Shown: positions 1 through 8,248 of the stretch, piece after piece | How positions within the stretch are numbered: the first letter of the stretch is position 1 | Layout: every line of letters begins with the position of its first letter | NCBI GenBank assembly: GCA_012271065.1 | Contig: JAAXHE010000176.1 | Location: forward strand, 1-29,225 | Source: Candidatus Latescibacterota bacterium | Lineage (GTDB): Bacteria > Latescibacterota > UBA2968 > GCA-2709665 | Direction of reading: 5' to 3' | Length of the DNA: 29,225 bases | The notes under the pieces: model-generated | The model's input: only the letters and a program-made list of their open reading frames with translations | What the model was told of the DNA's origin: nothing | Database searches by the model: none | Position numbers and translations under genes: made by a program

Positions 1-154
1 ACATTACTCGCTTATTTAAGGACTAAGAAAGACCATTCAGCGATAAGGAGGCGCCGGTACAGACGCACACCCCAACGAGGCGGGCGATCTCTTCCCTCTG
101 ATTTCTACCCACGTTCGGATGCAGGACGATTTCCGCCGAATTCCCCCTTTCTCC

Positions 155-183
155 TTGACATGAATGGTACAACGTCCTACATT
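155..183 (+). promoter_or_regulatory. sigma70-type promoter of the T-box-pheST transcript
   Basis: A consensus -35 box TTGACA lies at 155-160. It is followed by a 17-nt spacer and a -10 box TACATT at 178-183. The predicted transcription start near 190 falls exactly at the base of T-box stem I, which supports both calls. I see no gene or other clear signal in bases 1-154 apart from a short stretch resembling 22271-22317. Confidence 0.8.
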
Positions 184-189
184 CTCACC

Positions 190-501
190 CAAAGCGATGA
201 CGGAGGAAAGTAAGCCGTCCCCAACCGGAAAGGGAGGGGGCGCCCCGGACTGAAAGCGCCCTCGCGGCATGAACGGCTGAAGTTCCCTCTTGAGCTGCAA
301 CGCTGAATGCGATTGCCGGATTCATCACCTGCCATCAGGGACGTTCACGGCAATGGCTACTAGGCGAAGCCGGTGACTCTCGCCGACAATGAAGAGGGGC
401 GGTTGTGGCCGCCTGCAAAGCGGCGCCTGCAAGGCGCAAATAGGGTGGTACCGCGGAAGACACCACGTCCTTTCGTCCCTATGGGGATGGAAGGTTTTTT
501 T
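190..501 (+). promoter_or_regulatory. T-box riboswitch (tRNA-Phe sensing) upstream of pheST
   Basis: All T-box landmarks are present in order. Stem I opens with AGCGATGA (192-199), which can close with CGCT (301-304). An AGTA S-turn motif lies at 209-212 and an AGGGAG (AGAGAG-like) bulge at 231-236. The distal hairpin is GGGCGC/GCGCCC (238-243/256-261) with a CTGAAAG apical segment. A GAA precedes the specifier triplet TTC (Phe) at 283-285, and a GAG follows. Further stems are ATTGCCG/CGGCAAT (312-318/348-354) and GCGCC/GGCGC (423-427/433-437). The T-box proper, AGGGTGGTACCGCGG, is at 442-456. Its TGGT bulge (446-449) complements an ACCA tRNA 3' end, the expected end for tRNA-Phe. The antiterminator uses AGGG (442-445) against TCCCT (476-480), which excludes the terminator. 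Uncharged tRNA-Phe should therefore favour read-through into pheST. Confidence 0.93.
469..501 (+). terminator. T-box intrinsic terminator
   Basis: An 11-bp stem (469-479 with 484-494, one G-T pair at each of two positions) closes a TATG loop and is followed by seven T residues (495-501). Its 5' arm overlaps the segment needed by the antiterminator, the mutually exclusive arrangement expected for T-box attenuation. It ends 72 nt before the pheS start. Confidence 0.9.
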
Positions 502-573
502 GTTTCGGCGGCCCGGACGTGCGGCCGCATCGTCTTTCGCCTGTCTCCAGCCCCGGATCCAGGGAGCAATACC

Positions 574-2160
574 GTGAGTCAACCGATCGACCTGTCGTCC
601 CTGCACGCGCTCGAGATCAAGACGCTGCGCGCATTCGAGCCCCGTGAGGACCACGAAGTGACAGACGCCGACCTTCCGCAGGCCGCGGGCATCGGTCCCG
701 GCCAGATCCGGCGCGCGCTGGAATGGCTGCGTTCCAAGGGGCTCATCGTCGTGATTTCGGAAGCCACGGTCTCGACGGTCAGTCTGACCGAGTCAGGCGC
801 CGCGCAGGCCCGCATCGGCGCTACGCCGGAAGCCGCGCTTCTGGTTCGGGCCGGAAAAGAGCCCGCACCGACGCTCAGGGAACTGCAGGATGACACGCGC
901 TTCGACAAGGGCGAATGGGGCAGCGCCTTCGGCGGGCTGAAGGCGGAAGGTACGATCCGGCAGGAGGGCGCGGCCATTCGCATCGCCAATGCGGACAGGG
1001 CCGCGTTCTACGCGGAGAGACTGGTGCCCGGGCTCTTCGGACGCTTTCTGGAGGCCGGAGACGGGGCCGTGTTGAATCTGGGCGACTTTGAGGAAGAAAT
1101 CCAGTCATATATGCGGGAGCGATCGAGCAAACGCGGCAAGGGCAGGGCAGCCGTCCGCGTGGACGAACGCCTTGAGCGCACGTACAGACTCGCCCCGTCG
1201 GGCGTCCGGACGCTGGGCGGCATTCTGGAAACCGATCTGACGGGTGAAGAGGACTCGCGCCTGACGCCGGAGATGATCCAGTCCGGAGACTGGAAGAACG
1301 TGTCGTTCCGCCGTTACGACATCAGCATTAAGCCCCCGCGCATTCTCATCGGACGTCTGCACCCCTACCGCGCCTATCTTGACGGCGTCAGGCGCAAACT
1401 GCTTTCCCTTGGATTCGAAGAAATGAAGGGGCCGCTGGTGGAAACCGAATTCTGGAATATGGATGCCCTGTTCATGCCCCAGTTCCACGCAGCCCGCAAT
1501 ATCCATGACGCCTATTACGTCAAGGAACCCGTCCGTTCGAAAGCGGCCGAAGAACCCTTCTTTTCGAAGGTGGCCGAAGCCCACGCGAGTGGCGGCGACA
1601 CGGGCTCCCGCGGCTGGCGGTACGAATTCAGCCCCGAGCGGGCGCGCCGTCTCATCCTGCGCAGCCAGGGTACCGCACTATCGGCCCGCACGCTTGCCTC
1701 CGGACCGGATATCCCGGGGAAATACTTCGCCGTCGCGCGCTGTTTCCGGTACGACGACGTCGACGCCACTCACGCGGCGGACTTTTTCCAGGTGGAGGGC
1801 ATCGTACTGGGTGAGAGCATCAACTTCCGGAGTCTGCTCGGCCTGCTCAAGCTCTTCGCGCTGGAAATCGCGCAGTCGGAGGAATGCCGCTTTGTGCCGG
1901 ACTATTTCCCGTTCACGGAACCGTCGGTCGAGCTTCAGGCCAGGCACCCCTCGCTGGGCTGGATCGAATTCGGCGGCGCCGGCCTCTTCCGGCCTGAGCT
2001 TACGCGACCCCTGGGCGTCGACGTTCCCGTCATCGCCTGGGGTCTGGGCATCGACCGCATGGCGATGGTGGCATTGGGGATCGACGATATCCGCGACCTC
2101 TTCAGCACCGACCTGGATCTGATCCGGAACGAGAGAGAGAACGGGCCGGCGGGCAGGTGA
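574..2160 (+). CDS. pheS: phenylalanyl-tRNA synthetase alpha subunit, archaeal/eukaryotic type
   Basis: Catalytic subunit of the (alpha-beta)2 PheRS, which charges tRNA-Phe with phenylalanine in the cytoplasm. The frame is open from 373, but that stretch is the T-box, so I choose GTG at 574 with AGGGAG (561-566) upstream; this gives 528 residues. Residues about 1-240 hold winged-helix-type DNA/RNA-binding modules, as in archaeal and eukaryotic PheS; bacterial PheS is only about 340 residues with a coiled coil. The class II core follows: motif 1 region near 263-300 (HPYRAYLDGVRRKL, PQFHAARNIHD), motif 2 near 388 (RCFRYDDVDATHAADFFQVEG without its last residue) and motif 3 near 485-500 (AWGLGIDRMAMVALG). 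pheT follows 46 nt downstream in the same operon. The protein type is firm; how it came to be in this bacterium is inference. Confidence 0.96.
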   Translation: MSQPIDLSSLHALEIKTLRAFEPREDHEVTDADLPQAAGIGPGQIRRALEWLRSKGLIVVISEATVSTVSLTESGAAQARIGATPEAALLVRAGKEPAPTLRELQDDTRFDKGEWGSAFGGLKAEGTIRQEGAAIRIANADRAAFYAERLVPGLFGRFLEAGDGAVLNLGDFEEEIQSYMRERSSKRGKGRAAVRVDERLERTYRLAPSGVRTLGGILETDLTGEEDSRLTPEMIQSGDWKNVSFRRYDISIKPPRILIGRLHPYRAYLDGVRRKLLSLGFEEMKGPLVETEFWNMDALFMPQFHAARNIHDAYYVKEPVRSKAAEEPFFSKVAEAHASGGDTGSRGWRYEFSPERARRLILRSQGTALSARTLASGPDIPGKYFAVARCFRYDDVDATHAADFFQVEGIVLGESINFRSLLGLLKLFALEIAQSEECRFVPDYFPFTEPSVELQARHPSLGWIEFGGAGLFRPELTRPLGVDVPVIAWGLGIDRMAMVALGIDDIRDLFSTDLDLIRNERENGPAGR

Positions 2161-2206
2161 CCGCTCACGCGGCCCGACACAAGCGCGTTCGGATAAAGGA
2201 GCATGC

Positions 2207-3892
2207 ATGCCCACCATAACCGTCATCAGACACGACCTCGAGCGACTCGCGGGCCGGGAGTACGACCTGCGCGAGCTCGAACGCGCCCTGGAGGCCGTCA
2301 AAGCCGAGGTCAAGGTCGAGGACGACTCCCTGTTGAGGATCCAGCTGAAGGATACCAACCGTCCGGACCTCTGGTCGTCCGAGGGAGTCGCCAGGCTACT
2401 GAGGGGCCATCGAAACGGCAGCCACGAATCCTATTCCTTTTTCGAGGAATCCGCAACGGAGCTTGAACTGCGCGTCGATGCGTCGCTGAAGGGCATCCGT
2501 CCCTACATCGCCGCCTTTGCATGCAGAGGAATTTCGGTGGACGCCGCGGCCCTCGAGCAGCTCATCGAGGCCCAGGAAAAACTGGCAGAGGGATACGGTC
2601 GCGGTCGAAGCGCCGTGGCCATTGGCATTTACGACGCTTCCGACGTTGTATTTCCCGTCAACTTTTCCGCCGCCGACCCGGATGCCGCCCGCTTTGTCCC
2701 GCTGGGCATGGCGAACGAGCTGACCCTTCGGGATATCCTGAGCGAACACCCGACCGGCCAGACTTACGCGCACCTGCTCGAAGGCTTCGACAGATTTCCC
2801 CTCATCACCGACAGCCGGGGCGAAGTCCTCTCCATGCCTCCGGTGATCAACAGCCGGAACCCGGGCGCCGTGGAGGTCGGTGACACGTTTCTCTTCTGCG
2901 AGGCCACCGGCGCCGAACTCGACGCCGTGCTACTGTCCGTTTCCATTATGGCCGCGAATATGGCGGACCGCGGCGGGCGTATCCTGCCCGTGAACACCGT
3001 CTACCCGTACGATACGCCGCGCGGGCGAGAGATCCAGTGTCCTCTGGATATGACGGAACCGGTGGAAGTCGACCTGGACGAACTCCGGCGCGTCATCGGC
3101 GGCGGAATCGACAATGGAGAGGTCGAAGCCGCCCTCGCCGCCATGGGGTACCGTGACGTCTCGCTCTGTCAATCCCGCGTCCGGGCGCGGCCGGCGCCTT
3201 ACCGGGACGATATCCTGCACCCCGTGGACCTCATCGAGGACGTTATCGTGGCGGTGGGCTTCGACAACTTCGAACCCGAACTGCCGCGCGACTTCACCGT
3301 GGGCAAATCCGCGCCCGAGGAAGACCTGGCCGACCGCATCCGCGGCCTGATGGTTGGCTGCGGGTTCCAGGAACTCTTCCTGCCCATTCTCTCGTCGCGC
3401 GCCGACCTGACAGGGCGCATGCGCGATGCCGACGCTCCGGTAGTAGAAATCTCCAACCCGATGTCCGAGAACTACAGCGCATTACGGAACGCGCTGCTGC
3501 CCGGGCTGCTGCGCGTGGAGGGGACAAGCAGAAAAGCCCTGTATCCACATCACGTCTTCGAGGTGGGCGAGGTCTCCGTTATTGCGCCGGACGACCTGTA
3601 CGGCACCCGCACCGAAATCCGCCTCGCGGCGCTGGAGGCGCACGCCGAGGCCAATCTCTCGGGAATTCAAAGCCGGCTCGAAGCCATTGCCTACTACCTC
3701 GGATTTGATTACCACCTCACGCCTTCGGAGCATCCCACTTTCCTTCCGGGTCGGGCCGGGGAAATCCGGGTAGACGGCGAGAGCTACGGCATCATCGGCG
3801 AAGTCCATCCCGAAGTCCTGGAGCACTGGAGCGTATCGGTACCCGTGAGCGCGTTCGAAGTCAACATCGATATCGCGGGGGATCAACGCTGA
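2207..3892 (+). CDS. pheT: phenylalanyl-tRNA synthetase beta subunit, archaeal/eukaryotic type
   Basis: Partner subunit of PheRS, carrying the editing (B3/B4) domain and the non-catalytic synthetase-like core. The start is ATG 2207 behind AAAGGAG (2195-2201); an ATG at 2203 is out of frame. The 561-residue product is the short archaeal/eukaryotic form. It begins directly with the B1 domain (VIRHDLERLAG, NRPDLWSSEGVARLLRG near residues 5-70). It then has a B3/B4-like region (about 90-260), a B5 region (about 270-345, HPVDLIEDVIVAVGFDNF) and the core (about 350-561, EISNPMSENYSALRNALLPG). The N-terminal OB-fold tRNA-binding domain and C-terminal anticodon-binding fold of the roughly 800-residue bacterial PheT are both missing. 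It is co-transcribed with pheS and ends at a strong terminator 37 nt downstream. Confidence 0.96.
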   Translation: MPTITVIRHDLERLAGREYDLRELERALEAVKAEVKVEDDSLLRIQLKDTNRPDLWSSEGVARLLRGHRNGSHESYSFFEESATELELRVDASLKGIRPYIAAFACRGISVDAAALEQLIEAQEKLAEGYGRGRSAVAIGIYDASDVVFPVNFSAADPDAARFVPLGMANELTLRDILSEHPTGQTYAHLLEGFDRFPLITDSRGEVLSMPPVINSRNPGAVEVGDTFLFCEATGAELDAVLLSVSIMAANMADRGGRILPVNTVYPYDTPRGREIQCPLDMTEPVEVDLDELRRVIGGGIDNGEVEAALAAMGYRDVSLCQSRVRARPAPYRDDILHPVDLIEDVIVAVGFDNFEPELPRDFTVGKSAPEEDLADRIRGLMVGCGFQELFLPILSSRADLTGRMRDADAPVVEISNPMSENYSALRNALLPGLLRVEGTSRKALYPHHVFEVGEVSVIAPDDLYGTRTEIRLAALEAHAEANLSGIQSRLEAIAYYLGFDYHLTPSEHPTFLPGRAGEIRVDGESYGIIGEVHPEVLEHWSVSVPVSAFEVNIDIAGDQR

Positions 3893-3928
3893 ACGATGCC
3901 GGGCGAGAGGCGGGGATCGAAACACAGA

Positions 3929-3965
3929 AACGGGTTACGCCAGATTGGCGTAACCCGTTGTTTTT
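3929..3965 (+). terminator. rho-independent terminator of the pheST operon
   Basis: A perfect 14-bp stem (3929-3942 with 3946-3959) has a 3-nt GAT loop and is followed by G and five T residues. It lies between the pheT stop and the convergent tRNA-Leu gene. It is close to symmetric and may also stop tRNA transcripts from the other side, but the minus-strand T tract is poor. Confidence 0.9.
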
Positions 3966-3966
3966 C

Positions 3967-4054
3967 TGGTGCCGAAGGGGGGATTCGAACCCCCACGAGC
4001 ACAAGGCTCACTGCGCCCTGAACGCAGCGCGTCTACCAGTTCCACCACTTCGGC
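3967..4054 (-). tRNA. tRNA-Leu (anticodon CAG)
   Basis: The minus strand folds as a class II tRNA of 88 nt with an encoded CCA (3967-3969). The acceptor stem is GCCGAAG/CTTCGGC. The D arm carries GGAACTGGTAGAC. The anticodon stem CTGCG/CGCAG encloses the loop TTCAGGG with anticodon CAG. A long variable arm, typical of tRNA-Leu, is present, and the T arm contains GGTTCGAATCC. It has its own promoter at 4100-4128. Confidence 0.97.
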
Positions 4055-4099
4055 ACGTGAGCCCGGGGCCTGGGGCCGGAACCCGCAGACCGGACATAA

Positions 4100-4128
4100 A
4101 ATATATAGAATCGCCCCGGGGTTGTCAA
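4100..4128 (-). promoter_or_regulatory. sigma70-type promoter of tRNA-Leu
   Basis: On the minus strand TTGACA (4128-4123), a 17-nt spacer and TATATT (4105-4100) form a near-consensus promoter about 46 nt upstream of the tRNA 5' end. The -35 box overlaps the last codons of the thioesterase gene. The AT-rich -10 region stands out in GC-rich surroundings. Confidence 0.8.
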
Positions 4129-4559
4129 GATTCCTCGGCCGCGAACAGGCTCCTGAACCCTTCGGGCATCCGCTTCGGTTTCCGGGTGTCGTAGTCGAGA
4201 AAGGCGATCCCGGTCTTGGCACGGGCGACTTCGCGGCCCGAGTCCCTGTCGGTAATGCGGTAGAAGATGTCGCATCCGATGCGGCTCATTCCGTCAACCG
4301 CGACTTCGAAAGTCAGCGTCTGACCGTAGAAGGCTTCGGACTTGTACTGGATGACGGCGTCAACCATGATGACACCCACCCCGTCCACGTCCAGTTCGCT
4401 GTAGCCGTGGCTCTCGAGAAATCGCACCCGCGCCTCGTGGACGAGCGAGAGGACGGCGTTGTTGTCCATGTGCCCACCGTAGTTGATGTCGGCAACGCGA
4501 AGGCGGATATCGGTAGCGTATATGAAGGTCTCGGGCAGCCCGAGTTTGACACGGGACAT
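4125..4559 (-). CDS. acyl-CoA thioesterase, hotdog (4HBT) family
   Basis: A 144-residue single-domain hotdog-fold protein expected to hydrolyse an acyl-CoA thioester in the cytoplasm; the substrate cannot be read from sequence. The signature region is at residues 22-45 (VADINYGGHMDNNAVLSLVH). It has Asp24, His30 and Asn33/34 in the active-site loop and helix, followed by the long central helix with Glu42. The length is usual for the family. The start is ATG 4559; the only purine-rich tract upstream (AGAGAGGA) is unusually far away, so the start is slightly uncertain. It is the last protein gene of the minus-strand cluster, 73 nt after the heparinase-like gene, with a GC-rich hairpin between. 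Its 3' end carries the tRNA-Leu -35 box. Confidence 0.85.
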   Translation of the reverse strand: MSRVKLGLPETFIYATDIRLRVADINYGGHMDNNAVLSLVHEARVRFLESHGYSELDVDGVGVIMVDAVIQYKSEAFYGQTLTFEVAVDGMSRIGCDIFYRITDRDSGREVARAKTGIAFLDYDTRKPKRMPEGFRSLFAAEES

Positions 4560-4600
4560 AGCGGGTGCGTCGTATCCTCTCTCTTGTGCCTGACCGAAGA

Positions 4601-4619
4601 CGGTCCGTTCGCCGGACCG
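4601..4619. other. intergenic GC-rich hairpin
   Basis: CGGTCCG (4601-4607) and CGGACCG (4613-4619) form a 7-bp stem with the loop TTCGC. It lies between the heparinase-like gene and the thioesterase gene. No T tract follows on either strand, so it is not an intrinsic terminator; it may be an mRNA-stabilising or processing structure. Confidence 0.4.
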
Positions 4620-4632
4620 GCGGCATCGCGGC

Positions 4633-7600
4633 TCAGGGCAGGGTCAACCGCCAGACGTCGTTCACCACGGGCCAGGTATTGCCGGCGACAACCCAGAGGC
4701 TGCCCCGGAACACGTAGCACGTGGATTCGTGACGCGGCGAAAAGCGGGTTTCGGGCTTGAACTCGCGCCAGTCCCGGCCGTCTTCGGTGTACCAGACGTC
4801 CCCGAGGTTTACGTAGTTGGCATTGTCGTACCCGCCGATGATCCAGAGTCTGCCCGCATAGACTTTCGGAACGAACCACATCCGGGGCGACCATGGAGCG
4901 TGTTCGAGTATGCGGGTCCAGTGGACGCCGTCCTCCGAGCACCAGACGTCGTTGACCGTCGTATAGTGGGGGTAGCCCTTTTCGGGCGGGTCGTTAGGCT
5001 GCTCGAAGCGGCCGCCCAGGACCCACAGCCGGTCGCCGTACGCAGCTACGGCGGCCGCGGACCTGTCGCCGTACGGCGCGTTGGACGTCGCGCGTGTCCA
5101 CGCGATGCCGTCGCCTGAGTGCCAGACGTCGCCGCCGCTGCCGAGTTGCCACATCCGGTCCCGGAAAACCACCAGTTCGCCGTGACCTCGCGGACCAAAG
5201 GGGGTTTCTTCCAGCACGCGGGTCCACTCAACGCCGTCGGTGGAGTTCCAGACGCTTCCCTTCACCGCCCACACGCGGTCCTTGTAGGCCACCAATTCGC
5301 TGTAGCCGTCGTACGGCGTGGCTTCGCTGACCAGATGCCAGCTGATGCCGTCGGATGAGTTCCAGAGGTCCCGCGTAAGGATGTTGTCGTGGTAATAGGC
5401 ATTGCTGATCCAGAGTTTGTCCTGAAACACCACGTCCTCGGACGTGTCGCGCGGCGTGAACGGCGCGTGGCGGACCAGGTTGATCCAGTCCCCGGTTCTC
5501 GTGGCGTTTACGCCGGACGTGTTGACGCGCAGGCTGGCCACGGTGGGGATTTCGACCCGCGCGGATCCCGTCCACGACCGCCCGGGGAAGAACAGGTGCC
5601 TACCCCCGTCCGCCGTGATTTCATACCCCGGGTCATCGTCCAGTTCCAGCAGCGTGCCGCCGTCGTCAGGGTGGTGCAGTTTCTTGATCTTGTGGCCGTA
5701 CGTGAATCCGTCGCCGTCGGTGACAACGGCGGTGAGGCCGGCGAGGTCCACGCCGGTCGGAAGACCGGTATCGATGAGGAGCCCGTCCACGTCGTCTCCC
5801 GCGGCCTTTCGCGTGGTCCTCAGGACAGCGCCGTTGCGCGTGCCCCTGCCGCCGAGCTTGCGCTTGCCCTTTTCGAGCAGCGTGCCCCCGATCAGGACCA
5901 TCTCTTCCACCTCGCCGTTTCGCTCCCGGATGAAGCCGACGCGTCCGCTGAAGCTGAGGTTTCCGGTTGTGAGCAACCGGTTTTCGTCCGTTGAGGACAG
6001 GATGTAGTCGGTAACCTCGCCGGAGACGATCCTGAGCGCGATATCCGTTTCCGCGGCGCCGTCCACGTCGAGGCGTTCCGCGCCGGTAATGGCCGGACGG
6101 TCGCCGAAGGGTTCCAGGATGGTGCTGAAGAGGGTGGAAAGGTCCTTGCCTTCGCGGCGATGGACCAGCATCGGCATGGTAATCTCATCCAGCCGGACGT
6201 CATCCTCATCGGCATTTCGGATGGAGGGCGCTTGTGCGGTGAAGAGTTCTCCATCGGGGCGGGTCAGGCTGTGGACCCGGACCGATCCGGCGGGCTCGGC
6301 CATGCTGGAAAACGTCGCGGCCCACGGACGAGTCACGTCGGCGCGGCGCACGTCGCGGATAAACGCGTATCCCAGGTTGTGGCCCCCGGCATCGCCCCTG
6401 ACGCTCTCGCCCGTGGGCAGGGTGGCCGTCACGCCCGCCGGAAGAAGCGTGTTCCCGTGGGGGGCTGCGGGCAGGTCGATTTCGACCGCGCCGTCGTGGT
6501 CGGCGTCGCCGGCGAGGATGTATTCGTGGCGATGACCGCCGGCGACCCTGAACAGATCGACCACGTAGGTCTGATCGGACGAGAGGCCGACCTGGATCAG
6601 CAGCCGGCGGTAGTTCGAAGTCACACCCGGATAGGCGCGGTGGCCCGAGGCTTCGATGGCCTGAAACGTGTCGCTGTGCGGCGCGAACAGAAGGAGGTTG
6701 CCGTCCGACGGCGCCTCTTCGGAACCGTATGTCTGGTCTTTGCCATCCACCGCAACCGTGTTGTGCGACAGCGTGGAAATGGTCCAGCACCGGTGGCGCG
6801 TGTGGGTATAGCCGATATCGCTCAGGCGCTCCTGACCGCGCGCGTAGAGAGTGAGGCTCAGCAGATCCGCGTGCTGGTGGCCGTATCCGCCCGAGAAGTG
6901 GAGGTACGTCTGGGTCTGGTCGTCGCCCTTTCCCATATCGAGGCGGGCATGACCCATGCCGGGCAGGAGCAGGGGGCCGGATGTTTCAGGGGGGTCTTGC
7001 CGTCCTTTTGCCCACGTGTCGTGGGTGGGCACCACACGGCCGTTCGGATAGCTGAGAAGCTCGGGGATGCCCGCGGCTTTTGTCAAGATGGGAAAACGGG
7101 CGTTCAGGTCCAGATTGTCGTAGCGTTCGCCGTCCGCGGGGTGGACGTATCCGTCGGGATCGCTGTAACCGTTCAGTCTTTCCATCACCTGACGCAGTCC
7201 GCCGATGGTCTGGTTGTGATACGAGACCGCGCCTTCGCGCCACACGCCGTCCACGAAGAAGTTGGCGGTGATGAGTTTTTCGATCCGGTCGACCGCGTCG
7301 TGAATATAGTCTGGTTCCTCCAGGACCCTTCCGGCCGCGACCATGCCGCGCAGCAGCGTGGGGTCCATATTGCCCAGCGCGGGCGGGTAGCCCCGGATGA
7401 AGGCCACGCTGGCGTGGAAGAACCCGTCTTCGATGCGCCGGACCATCGTACTGTCGAGTTCTCCGCTGTTCCGGATGAGGTCGTACGTGTAGATGAGATT
7501 CTCGGGAATGTCCATGTATGCCCACCAGTCCCACTTGGAGGCGCGGTAGTCCTGGACCGGATACGGAAACCCCTGGCTTCCGGGAAAGATGATCTTCTGC

Positions 7601-8178
7601 CGGAAGGGCAGGTCGTGGTGGACGCAGTACCCGGGATAGACCTCGGCGAACCGGTTCAGAATGAGAGCCGCGCGGCGGGCGAAGGACGTGTCTCCCGTTG
7701 CAAAGTAGACCGCCGCCAGGTCGTGGGCGGCGCCGGCGAAGTAGGCCCGCGCCCGGTACCACCCCTTGGCCTGAAAGAAATGCCTGTACCCGGTTTCGTC
7801 CTCCCAGTACGGATATTCCTGGGTCTCACCCGCGGGGTTGACCACGCTCAGGGTTTCCGTATCCGGGAATTTTGCATTGGGGAATTTGAGGCCGCAGTAT
7901 TTGCAGAAGACACGGTCCGGGTCCTCGATGGTCCAGTCAATCTGACCCTCCTGAGCGCCTCCGTCGCAGTTGGGGCAGTCCACGAAGAAGATGCCCGCCC
8001 GGTCTGGAATGATGCGCAGTATTTCGCTTTCAGAGAGTGTGAGAACCGGTTCGAGGTTCCGACGCAGGCGCGCCACGTCGGATTCGTCCAGGTCCGGCGG
8101 AAAGACGGGTTCTGCCTCCGCGGGTTCCGGCAGGAGTACGAGAATGATCAGGACGAGTGCCACGGCGAGAATCAGCAT
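4633..8178 (-). CDS. secreted heparinase II/III-like polysaccharide lyase with C-terminal six-blade propeller
   Basis: The frame is open from 8334, but I choose ATG 8178 because AAAGGA lies 9 nt upstream, the product then starts with a hydrophobic signal segment (residues 1-18, likely cleavage after AEA at 22), and the longer form would overlap the amidohydrolase. The product is 1181 residues. A Cys4 zinc-ribbon-like module follows (C68, C71, C92, C95). Next is an alpha-rich region resembling the alginate-lyase/heparinase toroid (YFATGDTSFARRAALILNRF near 165-185), then a beta-sandwich with GGYGHQHADLLSLTLYARG, the heparinase II/III catalytic signature. The last 290 residues (about 890-1181) hold six repeats of the form W-x(8-14)-P-[FYW]-x(10-15)-LW-[VI]-x-GG with interspersed DVWxSxDG, a kelch-like propeller. 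It probably degrades an acidic glycan outside the cytoplasm; the substrate is unknown. Confidence 0.85.
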   Translation of the reverse strand: MLILAVALVLIILVLLPEPAEAEPVFPPDLDESDVARLRRNLEPVLTLSESEILRIIPDRAGIFFVDCPNCDGGAQEGQIDWTIEDPDRVFCKYCGLKFPNAKFPDTETLSVVNPAGETQEYPYWEDETGYRHFFQAKGWYRARAYFAGAAHDLAAVYFATGDTSFARRAALILNRFAEVYPGYCVHHDLPFRQKIIFPGSQGFPYPVQDYRASKWDWWAYMDIPENLIYTYDLIRNSGELDSTMVRRIEDGFFHASVAFIRGYPPALGNMDPTLLRGMVAAGRVLEEPDYIHDAVDRIEKLITANFFVDGVWREGAVSYHNQTIGGLRQVMERLNGYSDPDGYVHPADGERYDNLDLNARFPILTKAAGIPELLSYPNGRVVPTHDTWAKGRQDPPETSGPLLLPGMGHARLDMGKGDDQTQTYLHFSGGYGHQHADLLSLTLYARGQERLSDIGYTHTRHRCWTISTLSHNTVAVDGKDQTYGSEEAPSDGNLLLFAPHSDTFQAIEASGHRAYPGVTSNYRRLLIQVGLSSDQTYVVDLFRVAGGHRHEYILAGDADHDGAVEIDLPAAPHGNTLLPAGVTATLPTGESVRGDAGGHNLGYAFIRDVRRADVTRPWAATFSSMAEPAGSVRVHSLTRPDGELFTAQAPSIRNADEDDVRLDEITMPMLVHRREGKDLSTLFSTILEPFGDRPAITGAERLDVDGAAETDIALRIVSGEVTDYILSSTDENRLLTTGNLSFSGRVGFIRERNGEVEEMVLIGGTLLEKGKRKLGGRGTRNGAVLRTTRKAAGDDVDGLLIDTGLPTGVDLAGLTAVVTDGDGFTYGHKIKKLHHPDDGGTLLELDDDPGYEITADGGRHLFFPGRSWTGSARVEIPTVASLRVNTSGVNATRTGDWINLVRHAPFTPRDTSEDVVFQDKLWISNAYYHDNILTRDLWNSSDGISWHLVSEATPYDGYSELVAYKDRVWAVKGSVWNSTDGVEWTRVLEETPFGPRGHGELVVFRDRMWQLGSGGDVWHSGDGIAWTRATSNAPYGDRSAAAVAAYGDRLWVLGGRFEQPNDPPEKGYPHYTTVNDVWCSEDGVHWTRILEHAPWSPRMWFVPKVYAGRLWIIGGYDNANYVNLGDVWYTEDGRDWREFKPETRFSPRHESTCYVFRGSLWVVAGNTWPVVNDVWRLTLP

Positions 8179-8248
8179 AACGGGACGTCCTTTCGAATGG
8201 AATCCTTCCGGACGTGCGCGAAACGCGCCTTCGGCGTACGGGCGTCGG

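Noticed and set aside
373..573. Upstream extension of pheS to ATG 373
   Set aside because: The stretch is the T-box antiterminator and terminator. GTG 574 has a ribosome-binding site and starts where the protein family starts.
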